DNA of 64,000 bases from Incurvaria masculella (lineage: Eukaryota > Arthropoda > Insecta > Lepidoptera > Incurvariidae), in assembly GCA_946894095.1 (NCBI GenBank), contig OX335663.1:2480001-2544000 (forward strand), in the 5' to 3' direction. Positions 8,600-19,274 of the stretch are shown piece after piece. The stretch's first letter is position 1, and the number at the start of each line of letters is the position of its first letter. The notes under the pieces are model-generated. The model was not told where the DNA came from. It did no database searches and saw only the letters and a program-made list of their open reading frames with translations. The translations under genes were made by a program, and so were the position numbers.

Positions 8600-9841
8600 A
8601 CATCGCAAGTATGAACAGGCATAACAAGGAGTCAAGGGCGCGCTAGTAAAGCAAGAGGAAATACCATTTAAGGTAACATATGACGCTTACCTCCAATATT
8701 TTGGGTTTATTTTTATTTTATCTCAGCGTCGGTTAAGAATAAACACTGGTAGAAAAATCGAAATATCAAAGTTTAGACTATTATCTAGTGTATGACCGTA
8801 AAACGGTTTTAATGAGTTGCTTATATTCTTTAAAAAAAATGTTTGTAAATACATGTTTACATAGTTTTTAAAAGGTTTTCAAGCCGGCGCTTGGAAACTA
8901 TAAATGGTTTAGATAATTTTGTTTTTTTGTGGGACAAGACCACATATTTATCTAGTGAACAAGCGTGAAACATATATAAATTCACTTTAGAATATAGACT
9001 TTATTGGTCAAAAACCTAAATTTCGCTTCGTCGCGCTCGATTTACACGCACACACAACAATGAACCCTAACGCAAATTCAATGCTTCCGGAGATTGCCAT
9101 TGTCGTTTGTTTGCCGAACGCTGGACTCAGTTGGAGCCTTAATTTCCAATTCTGTGTTGGTATCCATGCCACATCGGCGCTAATGGTCCCACCGCTAAGA
9201 GCACCGCGGCCTTTGTAATTTGATTGATTGTACGTAATGGCGGCGCGGACGCGTCGACTGGTGTTGGTCTGAATTTTTTGGCAATTATTTTGCGCGAAGC
9301 CGAATCAGCGCGCGACGAAATGTAAGTTTTTGCTCAGTTCCGCAGTCTGCCGGACATAGCGGTGCCTGGGGTAGCGCGCTCGCCGTGAATTGGCCGTGCG
9401 ATCGGACTTGCCGTTGACTCTTCTGACAAGCAAGAATCCTCATAGATTGAACACGATAAGTTTCACTCGAGTAGCTCGAAACCTCCATCACAGAATAACT
9501 AATAGTGATACTCCCTCCATGTAGCTAAAAGGGAATTATTCATGTTTTTAAACTGTCTCCGTCGCTGCACATAATGGCGGTTAACACTTGCGGTTGTCCG
9601 GTATTCTATTTCGGTTTTCGCGGGCATGCTTTGCCGCGGACAGCGTTAGACAGTTCGGAGAATAAGTATTGTACCAGTGGGTATAATAGGTTGCGATGCA
9701 ACACGCCGCGGTGGCACCGCCGTGCTGCGCAGCCTTAGTTTGGTTTCTTTAAATTATAATCCGATCTTTGACGGGAAATTATGTTATCAGAAATTATCAC
9801 TAAATGAAATGAACTTAATACTAATTTGTTTATTAAAAAAT
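8600..9841. other. no gene recognised
   Basis: This is mixed-composition DNA with no convincing coding frame. The stretch 9020-9500 is noticeably more GC/CpG-rich than its surroundings, but no promoter motif or exon could be supported. Confidence 0.5.
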
Positions 9842-10078
9842 AACCTAAATTGGCGTTTACGCCAAACCGATCGACTGGCAAATGTATGGAGAATTGAAGA
9901 GCACGCGCAGTGGGCGTTAGGCGAACTAACATTTGCGAGTCTGGATTTAATTTGACAGCTTACATATCGTCTCCGCCGTAAATACGTTACGCCGCCTCCG
10001 CATTTTCATAGACATTTGGTAGTCCGAGTTTGATTTTAACAGTTTGAAGAAGTAAAACCACAGAATTAGTAGTAAAAC
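9842..10078. repeat. partial copy of GTCTGAG foldback family
   Basis: It begins ACCTAAATTGGCGTTTACG and continues with the CCGATCGACTGGC, GCGCAGTGGGCGTTA and TTTGACAGCTTAC blocks, in the same order as the complete foldback at 40661-40985. The left terminus (GTCTGAGTTCTC) is missing and it ends within the AAGAAGTAAAACCACAGAAT block, so about three quarters of the family is present. Confidence 0.7.
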
Positions 10079-10327
10079 ATGTCGGATCGCATCGGCGGGT
10101 TCTCGGTTCAAACCTCTCACTCGCTCTATTTCTGTTTCCAATTCAGTGCGCCCGCACTGCAATGGGCCAGTGAATGCAATGCAAATTGTCGGAGTGCGCA
10201 GGCGCTGCTAATGCCCTCGTGGCCTTCAGCTCTTGGAGCCGCGGCCAAGTGGCCCAGATCGGAGGGTTCCGTGCCTTCGCAGCACGTTTACAGTATGCCG
10301 GGAAGACGTCCGGATATTGTACCCTAA

Positions 10328-10620
10328 GGCTGAGATAAATAGTCGTAACTGAAACTAAAACTAACGAAAAGCAATACTTTCTTATGTCCCTTTGACGCAT
10401 TTTGTATGGACGAAACTTTTGACACTAGTTAGTATTGCTTTTGGTTAGTCTAAGCCTGAGATAAATAGTCGTAACAGAAAGTTAGGCTGAGATAAATAGT
10501 CTTAACAGAAAGTCAAGCTTAGATAAATAGTCGTAACAGAAACTAAGACTAACGAAAAGTAGTACTTTCTGACGTATGGACGAAATGTCAAAGTAATGAT
10601 TCTCAATAATTGAAAGACCA
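10328..10620. repeat. CTGAGATAAATAGTCG MITE with 32-bp terminal array
   Basis: A palindromic MITE (10328-10470) related to the one split at 7745-8570. It is followed by a tandem array in which CTGAGATAAATAGTCGTAAC recurs at about 10455, 10487 and 10519, a period of 32 bp. A second partial internal part (ACTAACGAAAAG..., to about 10620) follows. The array looks like repeated duplication of the element's terminus. Confidence 0.65.
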
Positions 10621-11629
10621 TCGGTTTAAAAAAAGAGATGTTCATAGTGACAATATTCTTTCAAGTGACAAAAAAGAGAGAAAACTTTGAAATTAAACTA
10701 ATTTTTGTTTTTATGTTTCATGTTTCTACACCACAAAAAGTAATAAAAACCATATTTATTTCGACTCTGACACTATGGCACCTTTCCGAGTCTTGTTGAC
10801 AAATGGACCTTTTGCAGCGCAATCTTAGCCCCGGGCATATAAATTAAAATAAAACGTTTTCTTCAAAAACATAGGATGTTATGCTCAATGAAACAGGACT
10901 CGGTTTGGGGGGTGATGTTTCCAAAATAGCGCAACTACTAGTCAGGGAGCTGACGAACATTTTTACTAAGTCATTTTCACATGTTTCGAATAGATCAGAT
11001 AATACAAATGGAGTGTGGCTGCGTTTGTTTGAGTTACAAGATAAGTACCTATATTATTAACTATTATATATTGTGTGCACACCTCTGAGTTTGGATCTGT
11101 TCCCAATGAACAAATATTATTTCATCCAGAACGGTAATACGGTAATCATAAATCATAATTGTACTCTTTTCAGAGATAACAAATCTCTCTGGAAGTCTGT
11201 CTTTTGCATAGCATTGTAGAAATGTTACTAATGACTAATTGTTGGTTCTCGAAGCACAATTGAACCTTAAATCAGAATGTCATTCCGGGCTTATGATATA
11301 GGAATGGTGACCCCGGGTATTTACACAGTAATTCCAAAACGCAGCGACACCCGACTTGTATTGATTTACTGATTTTACTGAAAATATGAAATATTAACAA
11401 ATGATTTACCAAAATGCTCCCACGCTCCTGAACTATGGGTAACTACACTCTGACAGCCGGCGAAGACACATAAATAATTCCACACTTTCAGCGCTGAAAT
11501 ATTTTTTTTACCGTTGATTTTGTAATTTTACGCGGGAGACATTTTATTTCCGCGTGACTGAAAAAAAAAACCTAAACGTGACAAAAAAAATGTAAAAAAA
11601 TACTTATATAAGTAATGTTTATGTAAAAT
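10621..11629. other. no gene recognised
   Basis: AT-rich sequence with no coding frame over 60 codons worth reporting and no repeat family recognised elsewhere in the window. Confidence 0.5.
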
Positions 11630-12482
11630 ACTTATATCACTACATAGTATAAAACAAAGTCGCTTTCTCTGTCCCTATATCCCTATATCCCCATGTGCGC
11701 ATAAATCTTTGAAACTACCCAACGGATTTTGATGCGGTTATTTTTAATAGATAGAGTGATTAAAGAGGAAGGTTTATATGTATAATAACATCCATTAAAT
11801 AGTGGAGAAATACTGTTATTTTTGAAGTTTCCAATGTGATGTCGTAATAAATTACATTTTTTCCGCTTACATTGCAAACGCAGGCTAAACCCTACGAGAT
11901 CTATCAAAATAATGTACTTAGTATTGTACACATTGAAAAAGTCTACAGAAAACTCCGCGATGGTATCTGTCTATCTCTTATGGATATACCACAATAAAAA
12001 TTTTTTTCATTGACTTATTACGACAAATAATGGCTAATTTTCGAAGCGATTTTAACAAATACAGCATTAATCCTTATCCAATTAAATACCTTAAATACAT
12101 TGTTGATTTAATATAGATTTATATGCCCGTTTACAGCATATGGTTTAAATTAATATTTTCGAAGATATTACAGATTTAAAAATTGCGGGACGTACCGTTT
12201 GCGGCAGTACCGGGCGGCCGGGTCGGCGGGAGCGTGCCTTTAAATAGTGCGTCGGAGGCCGCGGTTCTAGCACTTTGAATTTAGCAACGATCGGACGCGT
12301 TTATTATCGGAGCTCTGTAATATCTAATAATCATCTAATAATAATATCTAAGTTTTTTTTATTTCAAATATTTCAGTGTTTCCTACACTCTACGTAAAAA
12401 GGGTTTATTTGTGCATCATTGTGTCAAAATAATATTTTTTTAAACGATATTATGCCCGTGCAAAGCTGGGACGGGCTGCTAG
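11630..12482 (+). mobile_element. Helitron-like element
   Basis: The right end has the Helitron 3' signature: the hairpin arms GCCCGT and ACGGGC (12454-12475), then CTAG at 12479-12482, followed by T. The left part carries AAAGTCGCTTTCTCTGTCC and ACGGATTTTGATGCGGTT, a text I associate with dispersed insect Helitron-type elements. Rep/helicase coding sequence is absent, so this is a non-autonomous copy. The exact left end is uncertain. Confidence 0.5.
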
Positions 12483-12690
12483 TATAAATATAAAATACTT
12501 ATAAGTGTGTGACTAAACTACGGACGGTACTTCTTTAAGTTATTAAAAAATATAGTACAGTAATTACAGCGATTTTTACACAGGTCACATGGTTGTTTCA
12601 ATGTTTGTCCCCTCCCCCGAACCAAAAGTCTGGATACGTGGCTGAAGTCAATGGATAAACAGCCACTTATTAATTACTTATTTAGCTCAA

Positions 12691-12723
12691 CGTTTCGTCC
12701 ACCACGCAATGGACATCTTCAGG
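12691..12723 (-). ncRNA. hammerhead-ribozyme-like core, Penelope type
   Basis: On the minus strand: CTGAAGA, a hairpin with arms GTCCA and TGGAC, then GAAAC. This matches the hammerhead consensus CUGANGA-stem II-GAAA, and such motifs are known from Penelope-like element terminal repeats. Stem I and stem III with a cleavage triplet could not be drawn convincingly, so this copy is probably decayed. A second copy with a better stem II lies at 33145-33175. Confidence 0.5.
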
Positions 12724-12771
12724 ATTCGTGACGCAACCTGGAGGTCCTCTGACACTTCTGCGTTGGCGTTT

Positions 12772-12862
12772 ACGGAACTTCGAAGTTACGTAAAAACGTC
12801 AAACCCCATACAAGTTTACTTATTTTGTGGTTTTACTTCTTCAACCTTTTAAAATCAAACTT
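12772..12862. repeat. fragment of GTCTGAG foldback family
   Basis: GGCGTTTACGGAACTTCGAAG, AAAAACGTCAAAC and GTGGTTTTACTTCTTCAA occur in the same order as at 40681-40775. It is a partial, diverged copy lacking both termini. Confidence 0.6.
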
Positions 12863-12943
12863 GGACCAGCAAATTTGTATTATTAATTTATTAGTTTTTT
12901 TTTGTCATTTGCCATTTTAATATGGATTAACTGGTTATTTGTT

Positions 12944-13110
12944 TTATTTTCTCTTAAAATAAGTGTCTAAACGATTTTTGAATGGATTGGTTGAGTTAGC
13001 ACTAATTACGTCTTCGGGGAGCTTGTTCCATATCTCTACAACTCTATTTGTAAAGAAATGTTTGCGGGTGTTGGTGTTATGTTCCGTGAAGTTATGCTGT
13101 GTTCTCATTT
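12944..13110 (-). pseudogene. LINE ORF2 C-terminal fragment
   Basis: The minus strand encodes KHFFTNRVVEIWNKLPEDV, then FKNRLDTYFKRK and a stop at 12946-12944. This is the classic terminal motif of Jockey/CR1/L2-type LINE ORF2 (F-x-x-R-x-x-x-x-W-N-x-L-P ... F-K-x-x-L-D). Only the last ~55 codons can be followed; upstream sequence (13110-13250) is frameshifted. Confidence 0.65.
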
Positions 13111-13667
13111 AAGGTGAGCATATTTAGAGGTTAATGTTCTGTCCTTTATACCCATTTGACAGCGGCTCAAGTAACGTGTCCATTTACCCGGCCACATTTG
13201 AGCTGTCTCGGTCAAGGGGTTATCTGATGAATTGTTTGGTGAGTGTTTCTTAAGGCGCTAGGACTAGCCAACTACTCGCGCCATACAAATGCACTTTTAA
13301 ACAAATGTAATAATATGTAGTGAAACGCTTTAGCAAATCCAAATAGAACTCCAGACTGATAATGGATTGTTAATATTTTTTGATTCCATCATTTCTTTAA
13401 ATAATAATAAACATTAAAAAGTTGATTTTTCTCATTAGAAATCTGAAAGTAATTCGATTTCTAGATATAAGCAAAACCAGCATATATGCATAAACAAAAA
13501 ATTCCATTTTCTTTTAGATTTCTACATTTAGTCAAAAAAGTTCGGAAATGGACACCGTTTTTGCAATGTATTTTGTATAGAAAAAGGAAACATACATTAA
13601 CGAAAATAGGTTGATTTCTAGACAAGGAATCATATATTGTAAGAATGACACTTATAATCGTCAGACT

Positions 13668-13832
13668 TAGCCCCGGTTGCACGAAGAAACGGCTGAGTTA
13701 ATCAATGTTCAAACACGTCACTTTTAATGAACCGCATAGAGTTCCTTCCATACTGTCCACACAAAGTGACGTGTTTGATCATACTCTGACGTTGATTTTG
13801 ATTTTTTGTTCTTTCGTGCACTCGGCCCTAAG
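13668..13832. mobile_element. short MITE with GTGCACGAA termini
   Basis: The ends are inverted: left TTAGCCCCGGTTGCACGAA, right the complement of TTAGGGCCGAGTGCACGAA. A second inverted pair, ACACGTCAC and GTGACGTGT, lies inside. It is about 165 bp and has no coding capacity. The TTA/TAA at the margins suggest a three-base or TA target, but this is not decisive. Confidence 0.6.
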
Positions 13833-13978
13833 TTAGTTAACTTGGGGTGCCTCGTCTAACTTTGCGATTTGGCTAGTACCAGGGCCTTAAGTACAGCAGA
13901 GAACTCATCAATAGGAAAGCCATTTGGATTTTACCAAGAAAGGTTAAACAATACATTTTAGGTTGGTTTCATGACTGA

Positions 13979-14584
13979 TAGACTAGGAGGTCGCGACAAA
14001 AGTGGTAACGATAACGTTAATGGCTGAAACTGGGTTCACGGGATAAAGGCGAACCCTCTGAAGCTAAATGTGTCGGTCTGCCTGCGCCAAGTGGCTGCGT
14101 TACACAGACAAGTTGCCTGAAAAAGTAGGTAGTTATCGTTACAAAAGAAAATAAGATAAAGGAAATGGCTGCAAATAACGAAGCATTAAAGTATCGGTAC
14201 ATACTTGCTTAGTAATAAAAAAACCGGCCAAGTGCGAGTCGGACTCTCACACGAAGGGTTCCATACCATCGTACAAGATTTGACACAAAAAAATCACGTT
14301 TCTTGTATGGTCACAGATATAAGTTTAGGTATTTTTAAGTATTTATTAAAAAAACCGACTGGTTAGGGTTGCATGATTAAAAGATACCAATATGGCCAGG
14401 CAATCAGTAGATATATTCATAAGCAGGTACATGCCAACATCTATTTTGTGTAGCTAATCTAGCTAACGCAACCACTTGGCGCAGGCAGACCGACATATTA
14501 AGCATCAGAGGGGAGGGCTCTAAGCGGTGACCCCAAATTCAGCCATTTACCTTATCGTGACAAAAAATGTCGTGACCTCCCGTA
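13979..14584. mobile_element. TAGACTAGGAGG foldback element, copy 1
   Basis: A ~600-bp element with very long (about 150 bp) imperfect inverted ends. The left has TAGACTAGGAGGTCGCGAC, AATGGCTGAAACTGGGTTCA and CGGTCTGCCTGCGCCAAGTG; the right end has the same blocks in inverted order. Two more copies lie at 18715-19274 and 52326-52885. This copy is interrupted by part of a TTCCGTACC repeat at 14221-14315. No transposase is present. Confidence 0.75.
14221..14315 (-). repeat. TTCCGTACC dispersed repeat, 3' part
   Basis: CCGGCCAAGTGCGAGTCGGA is followed by CACGAAGGGTTCC and the CATCGTAC...CACGTTT block. This is about 95 bp of the GGCCGG end of the family, on the minus strand, truncated inside the foldback copy at 13979-14584. 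Confidence 0.7.
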
Positions 14585-14589
14585 ACACC

Positions 14590-14800
14590 CGTATATTACA
14601 ACAGCTTCTGCGATATTTCAAATGCGAAAGTAACTATGTCTGTCTGTTGCGTTTCACGCCTAAACCACTGAACCAATTTTGATTAAATTCGGTATAGAGA
14701 TAGTCTGGACCTTAGAAAAGAACATAGGCTACCTTTTGGGGCAGAAATTACACTACAGGGGGGTGAAATAGGGGATGAAAATTTGTGTGGGGAACTCATA
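14590..14800 (+). repeat. possible Helitron-like 5' region
   Basis: AAATGCGAAAGTAACTATGT, CTGTCTGTTGCG, a CACTGAACCAATTTTGATTA block and ATAGGCTACCTTTTGGGGCA form a series typical of dispersed insect Helitron or LINE leaders. No matching 3' end was found nearby, so the identification is tentative. Confidence 0.35.
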
Positions 14801-15232
14801 TAAAATCCAGGAAATTATTCGGCCCGACATCAATCCAAAACGACATTCCGAACGGAGCCGGGTACCTGAGCTAGTTAATCATATGTATGATTATCTACAA
14901 TCAGACCAGCCCATCAATAGAGGGCGCCACGGGTTCCGTTACTCGGCCCTAGTTTTCACGTTTCTTCCCACGCCGCCACTGTACGTGTACAGTCAACCAA
15001 AAATGAAAGGATTCACTTCCGGTTCAAGAAAAAGGTGATCAGTCAAAATACTTTGACTTTAGCCAAGAAACATAGGGCTGACTAACTGAGAATGTGTAAT
15101 ATTTATGATGTAAATAAAAATCTACAAAAACAAGGAAGGTTGTGTTTTAACACAATTCATTATTACCTTAACCGGAAGTGTATCTTTAGAATGTTGGTTG
15201 ATTGTACTATAAACACAAACTAGCACGTTACA

Positions 15233-15480
15233 GGGGTAACCCCCATTCAGGTAAGAGTGAGTTCGATTTCGGTAGTGAGTTAACCTAGAAAAAAGCTGGG
15301 AAATATATTATTATTCAAATTACGGAACCGTTATTTATACTTCCAACGTATTTACAGGACAGACCAGATTTTTACCTAACTGTAATGATGTTCAAGAAGT
15401 ATGTAGACATTGACTATTTAAAAAAGTGAGTTGATATTTAGTGACAAATTCGAACTCACTCTTGCCCTGAATGGACCCCC
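15233..15480 (+). mobile_element. GGGGGTCC MITE, copy 1
   Basis: A ~248-bp element. The right end CTGAATGGACCCCC complements the family's left end GGGGGTCCATTCAG. Inside are GAGTGAGTTCGA, AACGGAACCGTTATTTATAC and AAAAAGTGAGTTGATATTTAG. Here the left terminus is scrambled to GGGGTAACCCCCATTCAG. Five copies are present in the window. Confidence 0.75.
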
Positions 15481-15717
15481 TGCACCTGTGGTCTAGGCAT
15501 GTTTGCCCGCCTCCCTCGTTGTCGAGCCGTGATGGTTGGTGTAGTGTTGGATGGGTGGTTGCGGGGCGGAGACGATGAGTTCTGTTTTAGGCATACTCCG
15601 TTTGACGGTTTAACAACGCGCGGAGGAATAATATTTCCCGTCTCTAGAAATTAGGGTTGTCGACTGTCGCAGGCGTTGAACTACTGTTTTATTCAATCTC
15701 TCAATGGCGTGAGTGAA

Positions 15718-15821
15718 CTGTCAAAATCTAATACTATCTCCGGACTAGCCGTACATAATGCGATTTAGTCCGGAAATAAGCGGTGTATTAAAGTTAGCAC
15801 GCCCAATCTGAATCCTACTGT
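15718..15821 (-). mobile_element. short CTGAATAC MITE, copy 1
   Basis: The order CTGTCAAAA, CCGGACTAGC, AAAGTTAGCACGC and AATCTGAATCCTACTG matches the reverse complement of 51827-51950. About 105 bp, non-coding. Confidence 0.5.
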
Positions 15822-16784
15822 AAGTATATATATAGTAGTATTACTTTTGCTCCGAACATAAACAAAGTATTTTTTTGTCATGTCAGGAGCGAAAGAGGTG
15901 ATTACATTTATTTTCATCACTTAACAAATTCGTCTATGCCATTCGTTTCGTGTGCCAAGAATGTATTAAGTGGAAATTAAAATGTTATCTAAGGTTACGA
16001 GAAGTTAAACGGTGTTCCGACCCATACAAAGATCTTGAACACAGAACCCATAACTTATTGCATTATAAATACTAATTGCGGCGAAAACATTTTCACAATT
16101 TCAGCATGATTAGCGATAAAAAGATTTTACACGATAGATGGCGCGTTAACTAAAAATCTTATTGAAAAAAATGCAATAAAACCAATAACCCTGAAATTTT
16201 GAAAATGTTTTCGCCGCACAACTAAGGTTATTTTTAACATTTATGATGAATTCGTGGCATATCCTTAGTGCAATACTTTTTGCGTTCTGTTTACATATAA
16301 CTTTATATTTTTCGGAACAGCCTAACGAGAACATTTCATTTTTTTCATTGAATATTTTGCCACCGAACCCTTTTTGACAAATGAGCAGAAATTATTACAA
16401 TACAGTCTTACTTGCACAGATTTTCGGAAGTAGGACGAAAAAAAAAACGAAAATTTCCTTCAACGCTTACCTAATTATACTTGTCAAGTTTATGTCGCTT
16501 TTCAGTCTCAAAGGAAAATTCCTATTTGAAAAGAGGAGTTTCCAGAAAAATGCCTAAATTGTTGGAATTCCAAATTAATATGGAAAATTTTGGTGTGATT
16601 GTTTAATTGCAGGAAGATTTCATGAGGAAGGTTTCGCTTATTAAATTGTGTTTTGATATTAAATTGCGCCAAACGAACCGCAATTATCCAACAGATTTTG
16701 CTCGTATCAAGCTGTTATCATTTGCTTTGTTGACATGGTTAGTTCTCTTCAAGAAACAAAAAAACAACAATCATTGTTATTAAT

Positions 16785-17077
16785 ATTATTTCTGCCTACA
16801 GAATTAATATGATAATTAAATAAGGGAAACCGCTAATCTGGTTGTTTGTAGGTGCACACCCCCTCTTGTGTCCCGCGCCGCCGTCTCTATGTTGATCGGG
16901 TGACGCGAGCCGCGCCCCTGGAGCTGCAATGGGGTTCAGGGAGCACAGGATCGGGAATCAGGAACCGATCCTGAAACACAACATACAAGTGGTAAAACGC
17001 GGTAATATTTCGTCATTCGCCTTTATCAAACTGAATGTTTGTTTATTTATCCTATTCATTCTGTAGGCAGAAATAAT
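16785..17077. repeat. 20-bp perfect inverted repeat enclosing a GC-rich island
   Basis: ATTATTTCTGCCTACAGAAT (16785-16804) recurs as its exact complement at 17058-17077. Between them, 16852-16990 is GC-rich in otherwise AT-rich DNA and contains a GATCGG...CCGATC pairing. It could be a short inverted-repeat element. No coding sequence or target duplication is evident. Confidence 0.55.
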
Positions 17078-17261
17078 ATTTGATTTATGAATATTTATTT
17101 AGTGAATATTTTATTTGAATTACTTGAGCGCTTTGCACGTTGGCAACCCTAGCGTGGATGTGACGACGCAATGCCGCGCTGCCACCGCCGCCGTCTCCGC
17201 CGTGGACTGCATTGGCCGCTCGCCAACTGCAAACGTTGACCCCAAGCGGCGGCGGCGTCCT

Positions 17262-17505
17262 GGGGGTCCATTCAGAACAAGAGTGAGTTCGAGTTCGGGA
17301 GTGAGTTAACCTAAAAATAGCTGGGAAATATATTATTATTTAAATAACGGAACCGTTATTTATACTTCCAACGTATTTACGGGACAAACCAGATTTTTAC
17401 CTAACTGTAATGATGTTCTAGAAGTGTGGAAACATTAACTATTTAAAAAAGTGAGTTGATATTTAGTGGCGAATTCGAACTCACTCTTACTCTGAATGGA
17501 CCCCC
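17262..17505 (+). mobile_element. GGGGGTCC MITE, copy 2
   Basis: A complete 244-bp copy running from GGGGGTCCATTCAGAACAAG to CTGAATGGACCCCC. It is separated by only 11 bases from copy 3 in the same orientation, forming a tandem pair. Confidence 0.85.
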
Positions 17506-17516
17506 TGTCCTGCCCT

Positions 17517-17725
17517 GGGGGTCCATTCAGGTAAGAGTGAGTTCGAGTTCGGGAGTGAGTTAACCTAAAAATAGCTGGGAAATATATTATTATTTAAATA
17601 ACGGAACCGTTATTTATACTTCCAACGTATTTACGGGACAGACCAGATTTTTACCTAACTTTAATGATGTTCAAGAAGTGTGGAAACATTGACTATTTAA
17701 AAAAGTGAGTTGATATTTAGACCCC
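17517..17725 (+). mobile_element. GGGGGTCC MITE, copy 3 (internally deleted)
   Basis: Identical in layout to copy 2 up to GAGTTGATATTTAG, after which it jumps directly to ACCCCC. It has lost about 35 bp containing most of the right inverted repeat. It is followed by TGTCCTG, as is copy 2. Confidence 0.8.
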
Positions 17726-18294
17726 CTGTCCTGTCTTTTCCCTGCTGGGTTACTAAGGCGACGATATCGTCATGAGGCAAATTATTCCTTTAGTGGCTTC
17801 TCTACAGAACAGTTAGTAACAGTTAGTCAAATGAAAAGTCTCCTCGGTATAATAATAACCTGTAATACCTACCCACATTTTTGCCTATTCTTCTGTCATG
17901 TACAAATTCGATAGTGCCATATGTATGGAGTTGTATATCTTCACCCCCATGGTCATATAGTTGTATCTCTGGAAGTACGACAAGTCACGCACGTGAGTTC
18001 GAACCACGGGTTCGAACCATATAGAAATATGTCCGAACCGTTATCTGGAGCCAAAGCAGTGCCCGCGCCTCGTCTAGCATAAGATACACAAAGTATCACT
18101 TATCAGCTAAACAGCACTTGTCTGCAATAAAATGTAGATTAGAGAGTGCCCCGCGTCTCCTTGTCGGCTCCTGGAATGTTCATGGCCCGAAATAGCCGCC
18201 TGTCCTGTCGCCCGAGCGGAGTCGACGCGCGTCTGACATCCGCGACTGTATTTCGGTTTTTGAGGCATTCATAGCCACTAACTTGAGTTTCGGC

Positions 18295-18514
18295 TAGGGT
18301 TGCCATCTGTAAAATTTGGCAACTAGGACAAGACGTGAAAATAAACGCGAAAACCCCTGATTTTAGAGCCCAGAACCCGGACATGTCAACAGGTTTTTTT
18401 AAACAGTCAGTCAATTTGTAAACCCCGACTACAAATGAAGCCCCGCCCGGACGCTCCCCGGATGCCCTCTAAACTAGGATAAATCCGGGGAAACCCGGAC
18501 GGATGGCAACCCTA
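18295..18514. mobile_element. hAT-type MITE with 8-bp target duplication
   Basis: A 220-bp element with 13-bp perfect inverted ends TAGGGTTGCCATC, flanked by the exact 8-bp direct repeat GTTTCGGC (18287-18294 and 18515-18522). An 8-bp duplication with T/A-G-type ends is diagnostic of the hAT superfamily. No coding sequence. A truncated relative lies at 49561-49653. Confidence 0.88.
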
Positions 18515-18570
18515 GTTTCGGCGACATCTACATTTGAAGCATTGTAATCAGATTTTGAAAAAAAAATAAA

Positions 18571-18637
18571 AACTTGGCAGAATTCGAACTTGCAACCTTT
18601 GGATTACATGCCAGGTGAGCTATTCCGACAATGACGT
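18571..18637 (-). repeat. tRNA-derived SINE head
   Basis: On the minus strand an A-box-like TAGCTCACCTGG is followed about 30 bases later by a B-box-like AGTTCGAATTC, the spacing of an internal RNA polymerase III promoter. The putative acceptor arms do not pair, so it is not a functional tRNA gene. A T-rich stretch follows. It is unrelated to the SINE at 20905. Confidence 0.45.
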
Positions 18638-18714
18638 CAACCAACTAATTTCTTTATTATTTTTAAATTGACACAATCTTCACTAGATGGCGCTGATTTC
18701 GCGAATTGATCCTA

Positions 18715-19274
18715 TAGACTAGGAGGTCGTGACAAAAATGGTAACGATAACGTAAATGGCTGAAACTGGGTTCACATGATAAAGACCAACCCTCTGAAGC
18801 TAAATGTGTCAGTCTGCCTGTGCCAAGTGTTTGCGTTACGTAGATAAGGCGCTTGAAAAGGTAGTTATGGTGACAAAAAATATAAAGGATAAAGTAAATG
18901 GCTGCAAATAACGAATCATGAAAGAACCAGTACATACTTGCTTAGCAATACCAAAACTGAACAAATCTTTGATTGCATTTCGTAGTTATAGGCGATTTAG
19001 GTTACAGATATAACTTTAGGTATTTTTAAGTATTTAATCAAAAAACCGACTGGTTATTGTTGTATGATTAATAGGTATCAATGTTTCTAGACAATCAGTA
19101 TATTCATCAGCAGGTACATACCAACTTCTATTTTATATAGCCAATCTAGATAACGCAACCACTTGGCGCAGGCAGACCGACATATTTATCATCAGAGGGT
19201 TGGTCTCTAACATGTAAACCCAGATTCAGCCATTTACCTTATCGTGACCAAAAATGTCGTGACCTCCCGGAATA
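18715..19274. mobile_element. TAGACTAGGAGG foldback element, copy 2
   Basis: A complete 560-bp copy bounded by TAGACTAGGAGGTCGTGAC and the complement of TATTCCGGGAGGTCACGAC, uninterrupted. Internal blocks GGCTGAAACTGGGTTCACA and AACGCAACCACTTGGCGCAG mark the two arms. No coding sequence. Confidence 0.78.
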
